64,000 nucleotides of DNA, taken from the NCBI GenBank assembly GCA_050180895.1, contig JBFXDS010000012.1, forward strand, positions 62,001-126,000, read 5' to 3'. A model generated the notes under the pieces. That model saw only the letters and a program-made list of their open reading frames with translations. It did no database searches and was not told the DNA's origin. Positions 47,086-55,354 of the stretch are shown here, one piece after another. The first letter of the stretch is position 1. Every line of letters begins with the position of its first letter. Position numbers and translations under genes: made by a program. Source of the stretch: JBGPEQ01 sp050180895 (GTDB lineage: Bacteria > Pseudomonadota > Alphaproteobacteria > Dongiales > Dongiaceae).

Positions 47086-48657
47086 ATGACCCAGACCGCA
47101 CCTCCCTCGGCGCGCCGGCGGACGGGCGAGGGTGAGTCCGCAGCCGGCCGGCGGCGGGCGCGGCGCGAGTCCGGCACCCTGGCGCAGCCGCCCTGGCGCC
47201 GGCTGGCCAACCCCTATGCCCCGATCGAGGTCCTGACGGAAGAGCAGCTGGAGCGCATCCACGACGCCTCGATGCGCATCCTGGAAACCCATGGGCTCGA
47301 GTTTCTCGGCGACACGGCCCTCGACATCCTGGCCCGGGCGGGGGCCAGCGTGGACCGCGAGACGCGGCGCGCCCGGCTCGGCCGCGAGCTGATCGCCGAG
47401 TTCGTGGGCAAGGCGCCGGCCCGGTTCATGCTGCACGCCCGCAACGCCGACCGCGACGTCGTCATCGGCGGCCGGCACATCGCCTTCTGCGCCGTCTCCA
47501 GCGCGCCCAACTGCTCGGACCTGGACCGCGGCCGGCGGCCCGGCAGCTTCGCCGACTATTGCGACTTCCTGCGCATCATCCAGAGCCTCAACGTCATTCA
47601 TCTGGCGGCCGGCTACCCGGTGGAGCCGATCGATCTCCCGCCGCCGGTCCGGCATCTGGACGCCTATCATGCGGCGATCACGCTCACCGACCGCGTCTGG
47701 TCACCCTCGGCGATCGGCGCCGGCCGGGTGGAGGACGGCCTGGCCATGAACTGCATCGCCCGCGGCATCACGCGCGAGCAATTGATCGAGCGGCCGGGCC
47801 TGTGCACGGTGGTCAACACGAACTCGCCGCTGCGCGTCGACGGCGCGATGCTCGACGGGCTGATGGCCATGGCCCGCGCCGGCCAAGCCGTCATCGTCAC
47901 GCCCTTCACGCTCGCCGGCGCCATGGCGCCCTCCACGCTCGCCGGCGCGCTGGCCCTGCAGAACGCCGAAGCGCTCGGCGTCATCGCCTTCGCGCAGATG
48001 GTGCGCGCCGGAACGCCCGTCCTCTACGGCGCCTATACCTCGAACGTCGACATGAAGTCCGGCGCGCCGGCCTTCGGCACGCCGGAATACACGCGCACCG
48101 CGCTGGCCAGCGGCCAGCTGGCGCGCCGCTACGGCCTGCCCTACCGCTCCTCGAACGCCTGCGCCGCCAACGCCGTCGACGCCCAGGCCGCCTATGAATC
48201 GGAGATGTCGGTGTGGGGCGCGGTCATGGGCGGCGCCAACCTGATGAAGCACGGCGCGGGATGGATGGAGGGCGGGCTCGTCGCCTCGTTCGAGAAGCTG
48301 ATCGTCGACGCCGAGATCCTGCAGATGATGGCCGAGTTCCTGCAGCCCATCGCGGTCGACGACGACACGCTGGCGCTCGACGCCATCGCCGAGGTGCCGC
48401 CCGGCGGTCATTATTTCGGCGCCCGCCACACGCTGGCCCGCTACGACACCGCGTTCTACGCGCCGATGGTCTCGGACTGGCGCAACTACGAGACCTGGCG
48501 CGAGGCTGGCGCCCAGGATACGGCGCAGCGCGCCAACGCGATCTGGAAGCGGCTGCTCGCCGACTACCGGCCGCCGCCGCTCGATCCGGCCGTGCGCGAG
48601 GCGCTCGATGCCTACGTCGCGCGCCGCAAGGAAGAAGGCGGCGTGCCCGCCTCGTAG
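47086..48657 (+). CDS. MttB-family trimethylamine/betaine methyltransferase (non-pyrrolysine type)
   Basis: 523-residue corrinoid-dependent methyltransferase of the trimethylamine methyltransferase (MttB/MtgB) superfamily. After a basic, low-complexity N-terminal 35 residues comes VLTEEQLERIHDASMRILETHG, a standard family opening; the barrel has GYPVEPIDLP, VVNTNSPLRVD and SNACAANAVDAQAAYESEMS. There is no internal amber codon, so it is of the pyrrolysine-free class, whose characterised members demethylate glycine betaine and similar quaternary amines. It should methylate a corrinoid protein such as the one at 15775-16482. The ATG at 47086 is preferred to 47053 as it follows the purine-rich CGAGA. 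No reductive-activation gene is nearby. Confidence 0.9.
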   Translation: MTQTAPPSARRRTGEGESAAGRRRARRESGTLAQPPWRRLANPYAPIEVLTEEQLERIHDASMRILETHGLEFLGDTALDILARAGASVDRETRRARLGRELIAEFVGKAPARFMLHARNADRDVVIGGRHIAFCAVSSAPNCSDLDRGRRPGSFADYCDFLRIIQSLNVIHLAAGYPVEPIDLPPPVRHLDAYHAAITLTDRVWSPSAIGAGRVEDGLAMNCIARGITREQLIERPGLCTVVNTNSPLRVDGAMLDGLMAMARAGQAVIVTPFTLAGAMAPSTLAGALALQNAEALGVIAFAQMVRAGTPVLYGAYTSNVDMKSGAPAFGTPEYTRTALASGQLARRYGLPYRSSNACAANAVDAQAAYESEMSVWGAVMGGANLMKHGAGWMEGGLVASFEKLIVDAEILQMMAEFLQPIAVDDDTLALDAIAEVPPGGHYFGARHTLARYDTAFYAPMVSDWRNYETWREAGAQDTAQRANAIWKRLLADYRPPPLDPAVREALDAYVARRKEEGGVPAS

Positions 48658-48664
48658 ATCCGAC

Positions 48665-50230
48665 TCATGGGGGAGAGTCGGGCCAGCCGAAGACGAAGTG
48701 GCTGTCGGTATGGCCCACGCTCAGGCGCAGGGTCTCGCCGCGCCGCACCGGGCGGTCGCGGTCGAAGAAGGCGATGGCCTGGCGCCAGTGGCTGCTGTCG
48801 CCGTCCGGCCCGGTCGACAGGGTGATGGCCTCGTCGAGATGCAGGTCGAACCAGAAGGCGACGGCCTGCACGGTTCCGTCGGCGATGGCCGGCAGCGTCA
48901 CCATCCGCGCCGCTTCGGCGTCCGGCAGCCGCCGGAAATCGAACCGCGCCATCTCGAACGGCTCGCTCAGCGCGCGGTGCGGCTCGTGCGCCATGGCGAA
49001 CTGCCGGTGGGCGACGGGATTGCGGAAGATGTCGAACGCGCGCAGGTCGAAGCCGCTGATCGCCGCCACCGGATTGACGCGGCGCAGGTGCGGGCATTCG
49101 ATCAGCACGCCGCGCACCGTGGCCCCGGCCGGAACCACCGCCGCGTCCGCCGCGAGCAGCGCGGCGCCGGCGTGGCGGAAGGTGCGCATGACGCCTTCGC
49201 CGAGCAGGCCGGCATCGAGGATCTCGGAGATCAGGAGGTCGGCCGGCTCCGGCAGGTCCCCTCCCACGGCAAGCTCGGTGGAGCGCTTGGCAATCACCGT
49301 GATGCGGTCGGCAAAGCCGTTCTGCGCGACGATTCGCGCCGCCACCTGGGCGAGCGGCCGGATCGCCTCACAGGCGACCACGCGGCCGGCGCCCGCCCGC
49401 GCCGCCATCATGGCGAGCAGGCCCGAGCCCGTGCCGATGTCCAGCACCAGGCGCCGCCCGTGCACGGCCTTGGCGATGGCGCGTTCGAAGGCATCGTTGC
49501 GCGCCGTATCGGCGAGCATGGCGAAATGCCAGGACGGGATCGTCCGCCGATAGGTGTCGCGCAGGTTGACGTGATAGTGCGGATTGCCGGGGTCCGCCCT
49601 GACCGCCTGCTCGAAGGCATGGACCGCCGCGTCGAACTGCCCCTGCTCGCGATAGAGCAGGCCGAGGTTGTTGTGGGTCTCGGCGCTTGCGGGGTCGAGG
49701 GCGAGCGCCCGCTGGTAGTGGCGCACCGCCTCCTCCGCGCGGCCGCTGTCCTTGAGCAGGCCGGCATAGTTGCGGTGCGCCAGCGGACTGCGCGGATCGA
49801 TCTCGACGGCGGTGCGGCAGCTCTGCAGCGCCTCGGCGAGCCGGCCGAGGCGGCCCAGCGTCCCGCTCAGATTGAGCCAGGCGCCGAGGTGCCGCGCGTC
49901 GAGGGCCAGCACCCGGCGAAACCCGGCCTCGGCCTCCGGCAACCGGCCCTGGAACAGGAAGACGTTGGCCAGGTTGTAGTGTGCCTCGGCATCGTTGGGA
50001 GAAACCGCGACGGCCCGCTGCAGCAGGCGGACGGCGTCGTCGCCGCGTCCGCTCTCGAAGGCAGCGACGCCCAGAAGCTGCAGGGCCGTCGGCTGGTCCG
50101 GACTCCGTTCGAGCACCTGCCGCAGCGCCGTTGCCGCCGCTTCCCATTGCCGCGCCCGCAGCTGCTGCATCGCCCGCTCGAGCAGGACGCTCGTCGCCGC
50201 ATCCGGCTTGGTCGGGAAATTATCGGCCAT
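48665..50230 (-). CDS. TPR protein fused to a protein-arginine-methyltransferase-like domain (PRMT7/9 type)
   Basis: 521-residue fusion. Residues about 12-225 hold roughly six tetratricopeptide repeats (e.g. AEAHYNLANVFLFQGRLPEA, AETHNNLGLLYREQGQFDAA). Residues about 230-521 are a class I SAM methyltransferase with PRMT features: motif I VLDIGTGSG (262-270), motif-II-like VVACEA (285-290), the double-E loop as Glu336...Glu345 in SEILDAGLLGEG with the 9-residue spacing of true PRMTs, and a THW-loop equivalent at Ser480-His481-Trp482. TPR-then-PRMT is the layout of eukaryotic PRMT9. The substrate is unknown. The start overlaps the nhaA stop by 11 nt, so it is co-translated with the antiporter. 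Convergent with the mttB-family gene. Confidence 0.85.
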   Translation of the reverse strand: MADNFPTKPDAATSVLLERAMQQLRARQWEAAATALRQVLERSPDQPTALQLLGVAAFESGRGDDAVRLLQRAVAVSPNDAEAHYNLANVFLFQGRLPEAEAGFRRVLALDARHLGAWLNLSGTLGRLGRLAEALQSCRTAVEIDPRSPLAHRNYAGLLKDSGRAEEAVRHYQRALALDPASAETHNNLGLLYREQGQFDAAVHAFEQAVRADPGNPHYHVNLRDTYRRTIPSWHFAMLADTARNDAFERAIAKAVHGRRLVLDIGTGSGLLAMMAARAGAGRVVACEAIRPLAQVAARIVAQNGFADRITVIAKRSTELAVGGDLPEPADLLISEILDAGLLGEGVMRTFRHAGAALLAADAAVVPAGATVRGVLIECPHLRRVNPVAAISGFDLRAFDIFRNPVAHRQFAMAHEPHRALSEPFEMARFDFRRLPDAEAARMVTLPAIADGTVQAVAFWFDLHLDEAITLSTGPDGDSSHWRQAIAFFDRDRPVRRGETLRLSVGHTDSHFVFGWPDSPP

Positions 50231-51512
50231 TGTCTGCCGGCGGCGGGTTGCTCCGGCAGGCATGCCGCACCAGGAGGTAGCCGAGGACACCCGAGAGCAG
50301 CGATCCCAACAGGACGCCGAGCCGCAGCGGCGCGGCATACTCGGTCGTATGCCAGGCGAGCGTGCCGATGAACAGGCTCATGGTGAAGCCGATGCCGGCC
50401 AGCACGGCGACGCCGTAGATGCCGGCCCAGCCGACGCCCTCCGGCAGGCGGGCGACGCCGAGCCGCACGCAGCCATAGACCGTGGCGACGATGCCGATCT
50501 GCTTGCCGATGAACAGGCCGGCGGCGATGCCGAGCGTGACGCCGTCGGTGAAGGCATCGATGGAGAGGCCGGCGAAGGACACGCCGGCATTGGCGAAGCC
50601 GAACAGCGGCACGACCAGGAAGGCGATCCAGGGATGCAGCGCATGCTCCAGGTCCTTGAGCGGCGATTTGCCCTCCGCGCTGCGCATGGGGATCGTCAGC
50701 GCCATGGCGACGCCGGCAAGCGTGGCGTGCACGCCCGACTTCAGCACGCAGACCCACAGCAGGATGCCGAGAAGCGCGTAGGGCGCGGTTCGCCCCACCC
50801 CCATCCGGTTGAGGACGAGCATGGCCGCCAGGATGGCGGCGCCCAGCAGCAGCGAGACGAGCGACAGGTTGGCCGTGTAGAAGGCGGCGATGATGACGAT
50901 GGCGCCGAGGTCGTCGAAGATCGCCACCGCCAGCAGGAATATCTTGAGCGCGACCGGCACGCGCGGTCCCAGCAGCGACAGCACGCCGAGCGCGAAGGCG
51001 ATGTCGGTGGCGGCCGGGATCGCCCAGCCGCGCAGCGCCACCGGATTCTCCAGGTTGCACAGCGCATAGATCAGCGCCGGCACCGCCATGCCGCCGGCCG
51101 CCGCCAGCGCCGGCAGCAGCGCCTGGCCCAGCGTGGACAGCTCGCCCTCGACCAGCTCGCGCTTGATCTCCAGCCCGACGAGCAGGAAGAAGATCGCCAT
51201 CAGCCCGTCATTGATCCACAGCAGCAGCGGCTTGGCGATCTGCAACTCGCCGACGCGGACCTCGACGGGCAGTCCGAGGAACAGGTCGTAGAGGTGCGCC
51301 AGCCCGCTGTTGCTGGCGATCAGGGCGAGGATCGTCGCGGCGCCCAGCACGATGCCGGCGGCGGACTCCAGCCGCAGGAATTCGCGGAGGCTCCGATAGA
51401 GACCGCCGTGGTTGCCCTCGGTCAACGCCGGGCCTTCGCAGCGGTCATGCGCGCGGACTCCCTCGATGTTGCGGCTGCCTTGTTGGCGTGGTCCCGCCCA
51501 TTTATGTTGCAT
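50220..51512 (-). CDS. nhaA: Na+/H+ antiporter NhaA
   Basis: 430 residues from the ATG at 51512. The core matches the family: LREFLRLESAAGIVLG opening, PLLLWINDGLMAIFFLLVGLEIKREL, then PAATDIAFALGVLSLLG with the conserved Asp and AIFDDLGAIVIIA with the ion-binding Asp pair. It exchanges internal sodium for external protons at the inner membrane. The first 35 or so residues after the ATG are polar and atypical, and they overlap the start of the divergent CDP-alcohol phosphotransferase gene; TTG at 51425, giving MTEGNHGGLYRSLREFL, may be the true start. The methyltransferase gene overlaps its 3' end. Confidence 0.9.
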   Translation of the reverse strand: MQHKWAGPRQQGSRNIEGVRAHDRCEGPALTEGNHGGLYRSLREFLRLESAAGIVLGAATILALIASNSGLAHLYDLFLGLPVEVRVGELQIAKPLLLWINDGLMAIFFLLVGLEIKRELVEGELSTLGQALLPALAAAGGMAVPALIYALCNLENPVALRGWAIPAATDIAFALGVLSLLGPRVPVALKIFLLAVAIFDDLGAIVIIAAFYTANLSLVSLLLGAAILAAMLVLNRMGVGRTAPYALLGILLWVCVLKSGVHATLAGVAMALTIPMRSAEGKSPLKDLEHALHPWIAFLVVPLFGFANAGVSFAGLSIDAFTDGVTLGIAAGLFIGKQIGIVATVYGCVRLGVARLPEGVGWAGIYGVAVLAGIGFTMSLFIGTLAWHTTEYAAPLRLGVLLGSLLSGVLGYLLVRHACRSNPPPADNGR

Positions 51513-51514
51513 CG

Positions 51515-52177
51515 ATGACCGATGCAACCAAATCCCGGCGCCCGCTCAAGAGCCGCGACCGCGCCTGGGCGATCGGTCTGGCCGGCCGGCTGGCGCGCGC
51601 CGGCGCGCGGCCGAACGCCATATCGCTGGCCGGCATCCTGTTCGCCGCCCTGGCTGCGGCAGCGCTGGTCGCGGCGCGCGATGTCGGCGACGGGCTGCGC
51701 GCGCTGCTGCTGCTCGCGGCCGCCGCCGCGATTCAACTCCGGCTGCTGTGCAACCTGCTCGACGGCATGGTGGCGGTGGAGGGCGGCCGCGGCTCGCGGG
51801 CGGGCGAAGTGTTCAACGATGCGCCGGACCGCGCGGCGGATGCGGTCATCTTCGTCGCCGCCGGCTATGCGCTGCCCTGGCCGGGCTGGGGGCCGGCCCT
51901 GGGCTGGTCCGCCGCGCTGCTCGCGGTGCTGACCGCCTATGTGCGCATGCTCGGTGGCGCGCTCGGCCGGCCGCAGGATTTCTGCGGCCCGATGGCGAAG
52001 CCGCATCGCATGGCCGTGCTCACCGTCGCCTGCCTGGCCTCGATCCCCGAGCTGCTGCTGTCCGCCGGCCGCGGCTGGATGCTGGCCCTCGGGCTGGCCG
52101 TGATCGTCGTCGGCAGCGCTTTGACGGTCGGACGCCGTCTCGTCCGGCTCGTCCGCGCCCTCGAGTCCGCTGCGTGA
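51515..52177 (+). CDS. CDP-alcohol phosphatidyltransferase-like membrane protein with degenerate active site
   Basis: 220-residue integral membrane protein of the CDP-alcohol phosphotransferase family, with about five or six hydrophobic segments. The family motif D-G-x2-A-R-x8-G-x3-D-x3-D is present in register from Asp83 but altered: Arg is Val88 and the third Asp is Asn101, while Asp83, Gly84, Ala87, Gly97 and Asp105 are kept and an extra Asp102 adjoins. True enzymes transfer a phosphoalcohol from a CDP-linked donor using the four aspartates and two metal ions, so activity here is uncertain. Its stop overlaps the GTG start of the amidase gene. Confidence 0.78.
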   Translation: MTDATKSRRPLKSRDRAWAIGLAGRLARAGARPNAISLAGILFAALAAAALVAARDVGDGLRALLLLAAAAAIQLRLLCNLLDGMVAVEGGRGSRAGEVFNDAPDRAADAVIFVAAGYALPWPGWGPALGWSAALLAVLTAYVRMLGGALGRPQDFCGPMAKPHRMAVLTVACLASIPELLLSAGRGWMLALGLAVIVVGSALTVGRRLVRLVRALESAA

Positions 52178-53601
52178 GCGACTCCGATCTCACCCGCCTG
52201 ACCGCGCAGGCTGCGGTACGGCTGCTGCGGCAAGGCCAGGTCTCCCCGCTGGAGCTGATCGATGCGGCGCTGGCGCGCATCGCGGCGACCGACGGCGCCC
52301 TCAACGCGCTGCCGACCCTGTGCGCCGACCGCGCCCGCGACCGCGCGCGGCGGCTGATGGAATCGGCCGCGGCCGTGGCGCCCGGGCCGGGCTGGCTCGC
52401 CGGCCTGCCGCTCGCGGTCAAAGACCTGAACGACGTCGCCGGCGTGCGCACGACGCACGGCTCGCCCATCTATGCCGATCACGTGCCCGTCCGCTCCGAC
52501 ATCATGGTGGAGCGGCTGGAGGCCAATGGCGGGATCGTGCTGGCGAAGTCCAACACGCCGGAGTTCGGCGCCGGCGCCAACACCTTCAACGCCGTGTTCG
52601 GCGAGACCCTCAATCCTTGGAACCCGCGGCTCACCGTCGGCGGCTCCTCCGGCGGCTCGGCGGCGGCGCTGGCGGCGGGGCAGGTGTGGCTCGCCACCGG
52701 CTCCGACCTCGGCGGCAGCCTGCGCACGCCGGCCAGCTTCTGCTCGGTCGTGGGTCTGCGCCCCAGCCCCGGCCGGGTGGCGCACGGACCATCGACGCGG
52801 CCGTTCGGCACGCTGTCGGTCGAGGGGCCGATGGGCCGTACCGTGGGCGACGTGGCGCTGATGCTGGACGCAATGGTCACCCGCCATCCGGAAGACCCGC
52901 TGTCGCTCGACCCGCCGGCGCAGCCTTTCCAAGTGGCTGCGGCCGAGCGCCAGCTGCCGCAACGCGTGGCGTTCTCGCCCGACCTCGGCATCACGCCGGT
53001 CGATGCCGAGGTCGTCGAGGTCTGCGCGGCGGCCGCCCGCCGCTTCGCCGAGGCCGGCGTCATCGTCGAGGAGGGCTGCCCGGACTTCTCCGGCACGGCC
53101 GAATGCTTCGGCGTGCTGCGCGCGCTCGGCTTCGTCGCCGGCCATCGCGACCACTACGAGCGGCATCGCGACAAGCTGAAGCCCGACGTGATCTGGAACA
53201 TCGAGCGCGGCCTGGCGCTCACCGCCGCCGACATCGCCCGCGCCGAGCTGGCGCGCGGCGCGCTCTACCATCGCGTGGCCGCGTTCTTCCGCGGCTACGA
53301 CCTGCTGCTCTGCCCGGCCGCCTGCGTGCCGCCGTTCGACGTCGGGACTCGCTGGCTGAAGGAGCTGAACGGCGTGGCCTTCGACAATTATGTCGAGTGG
53401 ATCCGCATCACCTATGCCATCACGCTGACATCCTGCCCGGCCCTCAGCCTGCCCTGCGGCTTCACCCGCGACGGCCGGCCGGTGGGGCTGCAGATGGTCG
53501 CCCGCCCGCGCGGCGAGGCCGAGCTGTTGGGCGCGGCCGCCTGCCTCGAGGACATTCTCGGTCTCGCCGGACGGGTTCCGATCGATCCGCGCGCCGGCTG
53601 A
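52174..53601 (+). CDS. Amidase signature family enzyme
   Basis: 475-residue amidase-signature hydrolase. The triad is Lys83 in GLPLAVKDLNDVAG, Ser158 in GGSSGGS and Ser182 in GSDLGGSLRTPA. The 24-residue serine spacing matches the family. The GTG at 52174 overlaps the preceding stop by 4 nt, indicating co-translation with the CDP-alcohol protein. The text resembles broad-specificity bacterial amidases more than GatA, and no gatB/gatC is near; the substrate is unknown. It is only distantly similar to the amidase at 9908-11383, with a different sequence outside the motifs. Confidence 0.88.
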   Translation: MSDSDLTRLTAQAAVRLLRQGQVSPLELIDAALARIAATDGALNALPTLCADRARDRARRLMESAAAVAPGPGWLAGLPLAVKDLNDVAGVRTTHGSPIYADHVPVRSDIMVERLEANGGIVLAKSNTPEFGAGANTFNAVFGETLNPWNPRLTVGGSSGGSAAALAAGQVWLATGSDLGGSLRTPASFCSVVGLRPSPGRVAHGPSTRPFGTLSVEGPMGRTVGDVALMLDAMVTRHPEDPLSLDPPAQPFQVAAAERQLPQRVAFSPDLGITPVDAEVVEVCAAAARRFAEAGVIVEEGCPDFSGTAECFGVLRALGFVAGHRDHYERHRDKLKPDVIWNIERGLALTAADIARAELARGALYHRVAAFFRGYDLLLCPAACVPPFDVGTRWLKELNGVAFDNYVEWIRITYAITLTSCPALSLPCGFTRDGRPVGLQMVARPRGEAELLGAAACLEDILGLAGRVPIDPRAG

Positions 53602-53616
53602 GTCCCGCGCCGTGGA

Positions 53617-54270
53617 TCAGCGGGTCGCGTCGGGGAGGGCGCTGGTCTGCGCCAGCCGCCGGAGCGCCGCCTGGGCGTCGGCATCACCCTGATCGGCGGC
53701 TGCCGCGTACCAGCGCCGGGCCTCGGCCATGTCCTTCGGCATGCCCCAGCCGTTCTCGTACATGTTGGCGAGGGAGTATTGCGCCACGGCTTGCCCGGCC
53801 GCCGCCGCGGATCGGTACCAGCGGATGGCTTCCGCGCGGTCGGCGCGAACGCCGAGGCCGTTGAAGTGCATATATCCGAGGTTGGTCATCGCCACGGGGT
53901 CGCCCTGGTCGGCGGCGGCCCGGAAGAGGCGGAGTGCCGCGCCATAGTCCTGCGCGACGCCGAGGCCGGCGAGATAGAGGCTGGCGAGATTGCTCCGGCC
54001 CCCGGCATCGCCCCGATCCGCCGCGGCGCGATACCAGCGCGCCGCTTCGGCATAGTCCTGCGCCACGCCGCGCCCGAGATAGTACATGGTCCCGACATGG
54101 TTCTGCGCGCGGGGATCGCCCCGCTCGGCCAGGGGCCGCAGCTCGGCGTAGGCAGTGGCGAAATCGTAGCGTTCGTAGGCGGCGACGCCGGATAGGTAGT
54201 CGGCCAGCGCGGGCTGCGAGATCAGCACGCTCAGGGCCACGCCCAGGATCGAAAGACGCGCGCTGTGCAT
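53617..54270 (-). CDS. Secreted Sel1-repeat protein
   Basis: 217-residue protein with an N-terminal signal (MHSARLSILGVALSVLISQP then ALADYLSG) followed by about five 36-residue Sel1-like repeats. Repeat cores such as AQNHVGTMYYLGRGVAQDYA, NLASLYLAGLGVAQDYG and NLGYMHFNGLGVRADRA are diagnostic. Sel1 proteins are periplasmic or secreted scaffolds for protein-protein contacts; no enzymatic part is present. The ATG at 54270 gives the signal peptide directly. It converges with the amidase gene (15 bp between stops) and stands alone. Confidence 0.87.
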   Translation of the reverse strand: MHSARLSILGVALSVLISQPALADYLSGVAAYERYDFATAYAELRPLAERGDPRAQNHVGTMYYLGRGVAQDYAEAARWYRAAADRGDAGGRSNLASLYLAGLGVAQDYGAALRLFRAAADQGDPVAMTNLGYMHFNGLGVRADRAEAIRWYRSAAAAGQAVAQYSLANMYENGWGMPKDMAEARRWYAAAADQGDADAQAALRRLAQTSALPDATR

Positions 54271-54485
54271 GATGGGGTCTTCCGGCCCTTCCACTGGACG
54301 ACGGTCCCGCCTCGCCAGCTTTGATCCTACCGGGCGGCCCGTTACGAAGGGCTTTACCCCGGTCCGGACAGCCTTGGAACGTGCGGCGCAGCATTCGTTC
54401 TCTATTTGTCTGCTAACCAAATCGCCATTTCTGCCGTGCAAGATGGACTCGAGCGCGCTGCGACGCCGTTTCGCCTTGCCAATTT

Positions 54486-54497
54486 TGCAATGCAGCA
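54486..54497 (+). promoter_or_regulatory. PhaR-type operator candidate upstream of maoC
   Basis: TGCAATGCAGCA fits the TGC-rich consensus TGCRNYGCASMA that I recall for alphaproteobacterial PhaR (AniA), the repressor tied to polyhydroxyalkanoate granules. A second TTGCACTGC follows at 54503-54511. The site is 68 bp before the maoC ATG. Function is inferred from the match. Confidence 0.45.
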
Positions 54498-54564
54498 TAA
54501 TATTGCACTGCGGAACGGACATGACGCGCTCCGTGTTCCATAGGGCAGGTCAAGGAAATCGGTG

Positions 54565-55014
54565 ATGGACGAGGTGCACGGCCACTATATCGAGGACATG
54601 TCGGTCGGCATGACCGCGGTCTATGCGCGCACGGTGACCGAGGCCGATATCGTCCTGTTCTCCGGCATCTCCGGCGACGTCAATCCGGTCCATCTCGATC
54701 AGGAGTTCGCCAAGAACACCATGTTCAAGGGCCGCATCGCCCATGGCATGCTGACGGCGAGTTTCATCTCCACCGTGCTCGGCACCAAGCTGCCGGGGCC
54801 CGGCTGCATCTACATCAGCCAGAACCTCAAGTTCAAAGCGCCCGTCCGCATCGGCGATACGGTGAAGGCGCGGGTGACGGTCACCGCCATCGACAAGGAG
54901 CGCGGCCGAATTACCGTCTCCACCGTCTGCCATGTCGGCGAGACCCAGGTCATCGACGGCGAGGCGCAGCTGATGGTGCCGCGGCGACCGGTGCTCCCGC
55001 AGGCCGCCGAATAA
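54565..55014 (+). CDS. MaoC-family (R)-specific enoyl-CoA hydratase, PhaJ-like
   Basis: 149-residue single-hotdog hydratase. The hydratase-2 motif appears as SGDVNPVHLD (Asp, Asn and His near residues 40-47), followed by FKGRIAHGMLTASFIS, where GRIAHGM is the usual continuation. Such enzymes hydrate 2-enoyl-CoA to (R)-3-hydroxyacyl-CoA, feeding polyhydroxyalkanoate synthesis. The start is ATG at 54565; an overlapping GTG at 54562 is possible, and AAGGAAAT lies upstream. A PhaR-like site in the promoter supports the PHA link. Phosphate-acetyl/butyryltransferase-type relatives are a minor alternative. Confidence 0.85.
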   Translation: MDEVHGHYIEDMSVGMTAVYARTVTEADIVLFSGISGDVNPVHLDQEFAKNTMFKGRIAHGMLTASFISTVLGTKLPGPGCIYISQNLKFKAPVRIGDTVKARVTVTAIDKERGRITVSTVCHVGETQVIDGEAQLMVPRRPVLPQAAE

Positions 55015-55040
55015 CCTGCTCGCCCGTCCCTTTCTGAACT

Positions 55041-55110
55041 GTCATCCCCGCGGAAGCGGGGAGCCAGGGCTACCGCTCCGTCGCTTGCCCTGGACTCCCG
55101 CTTTCGCGCT
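55041..55110. repeat. REP-type doublet, family C copy 2, right arm degenerate
   Basis: Left arm 55041-55068: hairpin TCCCCGC-GGAA-GCGGGGA followed by GCCAGGG, matching the layout of the copy at 9803. The right arm (CCCTGG at about 55088 through CTTTCGCG) is inverted but its hairpin has decayed on one side. It is related to the left arm by structure more than by sequence. Confidence 0.6.
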
Positions 55111-55142
55111 ATCGCATGCATACATCTCTGCAGAACCATCCT

Positions 55143-55223
55143 GCGTCCTTCGACAAGCTCAGGATGAGGGAAAATCTTACTGGCACGAAGAAAATCCCTC
55201 ATCCTGAGCTTGTCGAAGGACGC
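55143..55223. repeat. Palindromic element, family A, intact 81-bp copy
   Basis: 81 bp with 28-bp inverted arms around a 25-bp centre. The same length and centre layout recur at 60700-60780 and 62160-62240. This copy has AAGCTC where the others have AGGCTC, matched by GAGCTT in its other arm: a paired change. It is preceded by CTGCAGAACCA, as is the copy at 60700. Here the element is intergenic. Confidence 0.9.
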
Positions 55224-55354
55224 ACGTCGGTAATCCCAGTCTCCCGCAAGCAATTGATTCGACTCGCGAACTTGTGTGAATACGATAGCGCTTTCTTGGG
55301 GGTGACAAACTAGGTGATGAAAGAGGGGTGCCATTCCTGTACGGGAATGAGGCC

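Larger units (their letters stand above)
55015..55354. other. 340-bp intergenic region made largely of two palindromic repeats
   Basis: Between maoC and ribF there is no credible gene. It holds a family-C element (about 55041-55110) and an intact family-A element (55143-55223). The remaining bases up to ribF include a lower-GC stretch (about 55245-55315) in which I see no recognisable promoter or gene. Confidence 0.7.

Noticed and set aside
54998..55354. Small gene in the maoC-ribF gap
   Set aside because: Open frames there are translations of palindromic repeats and lack a start with a ribosome-binding site.
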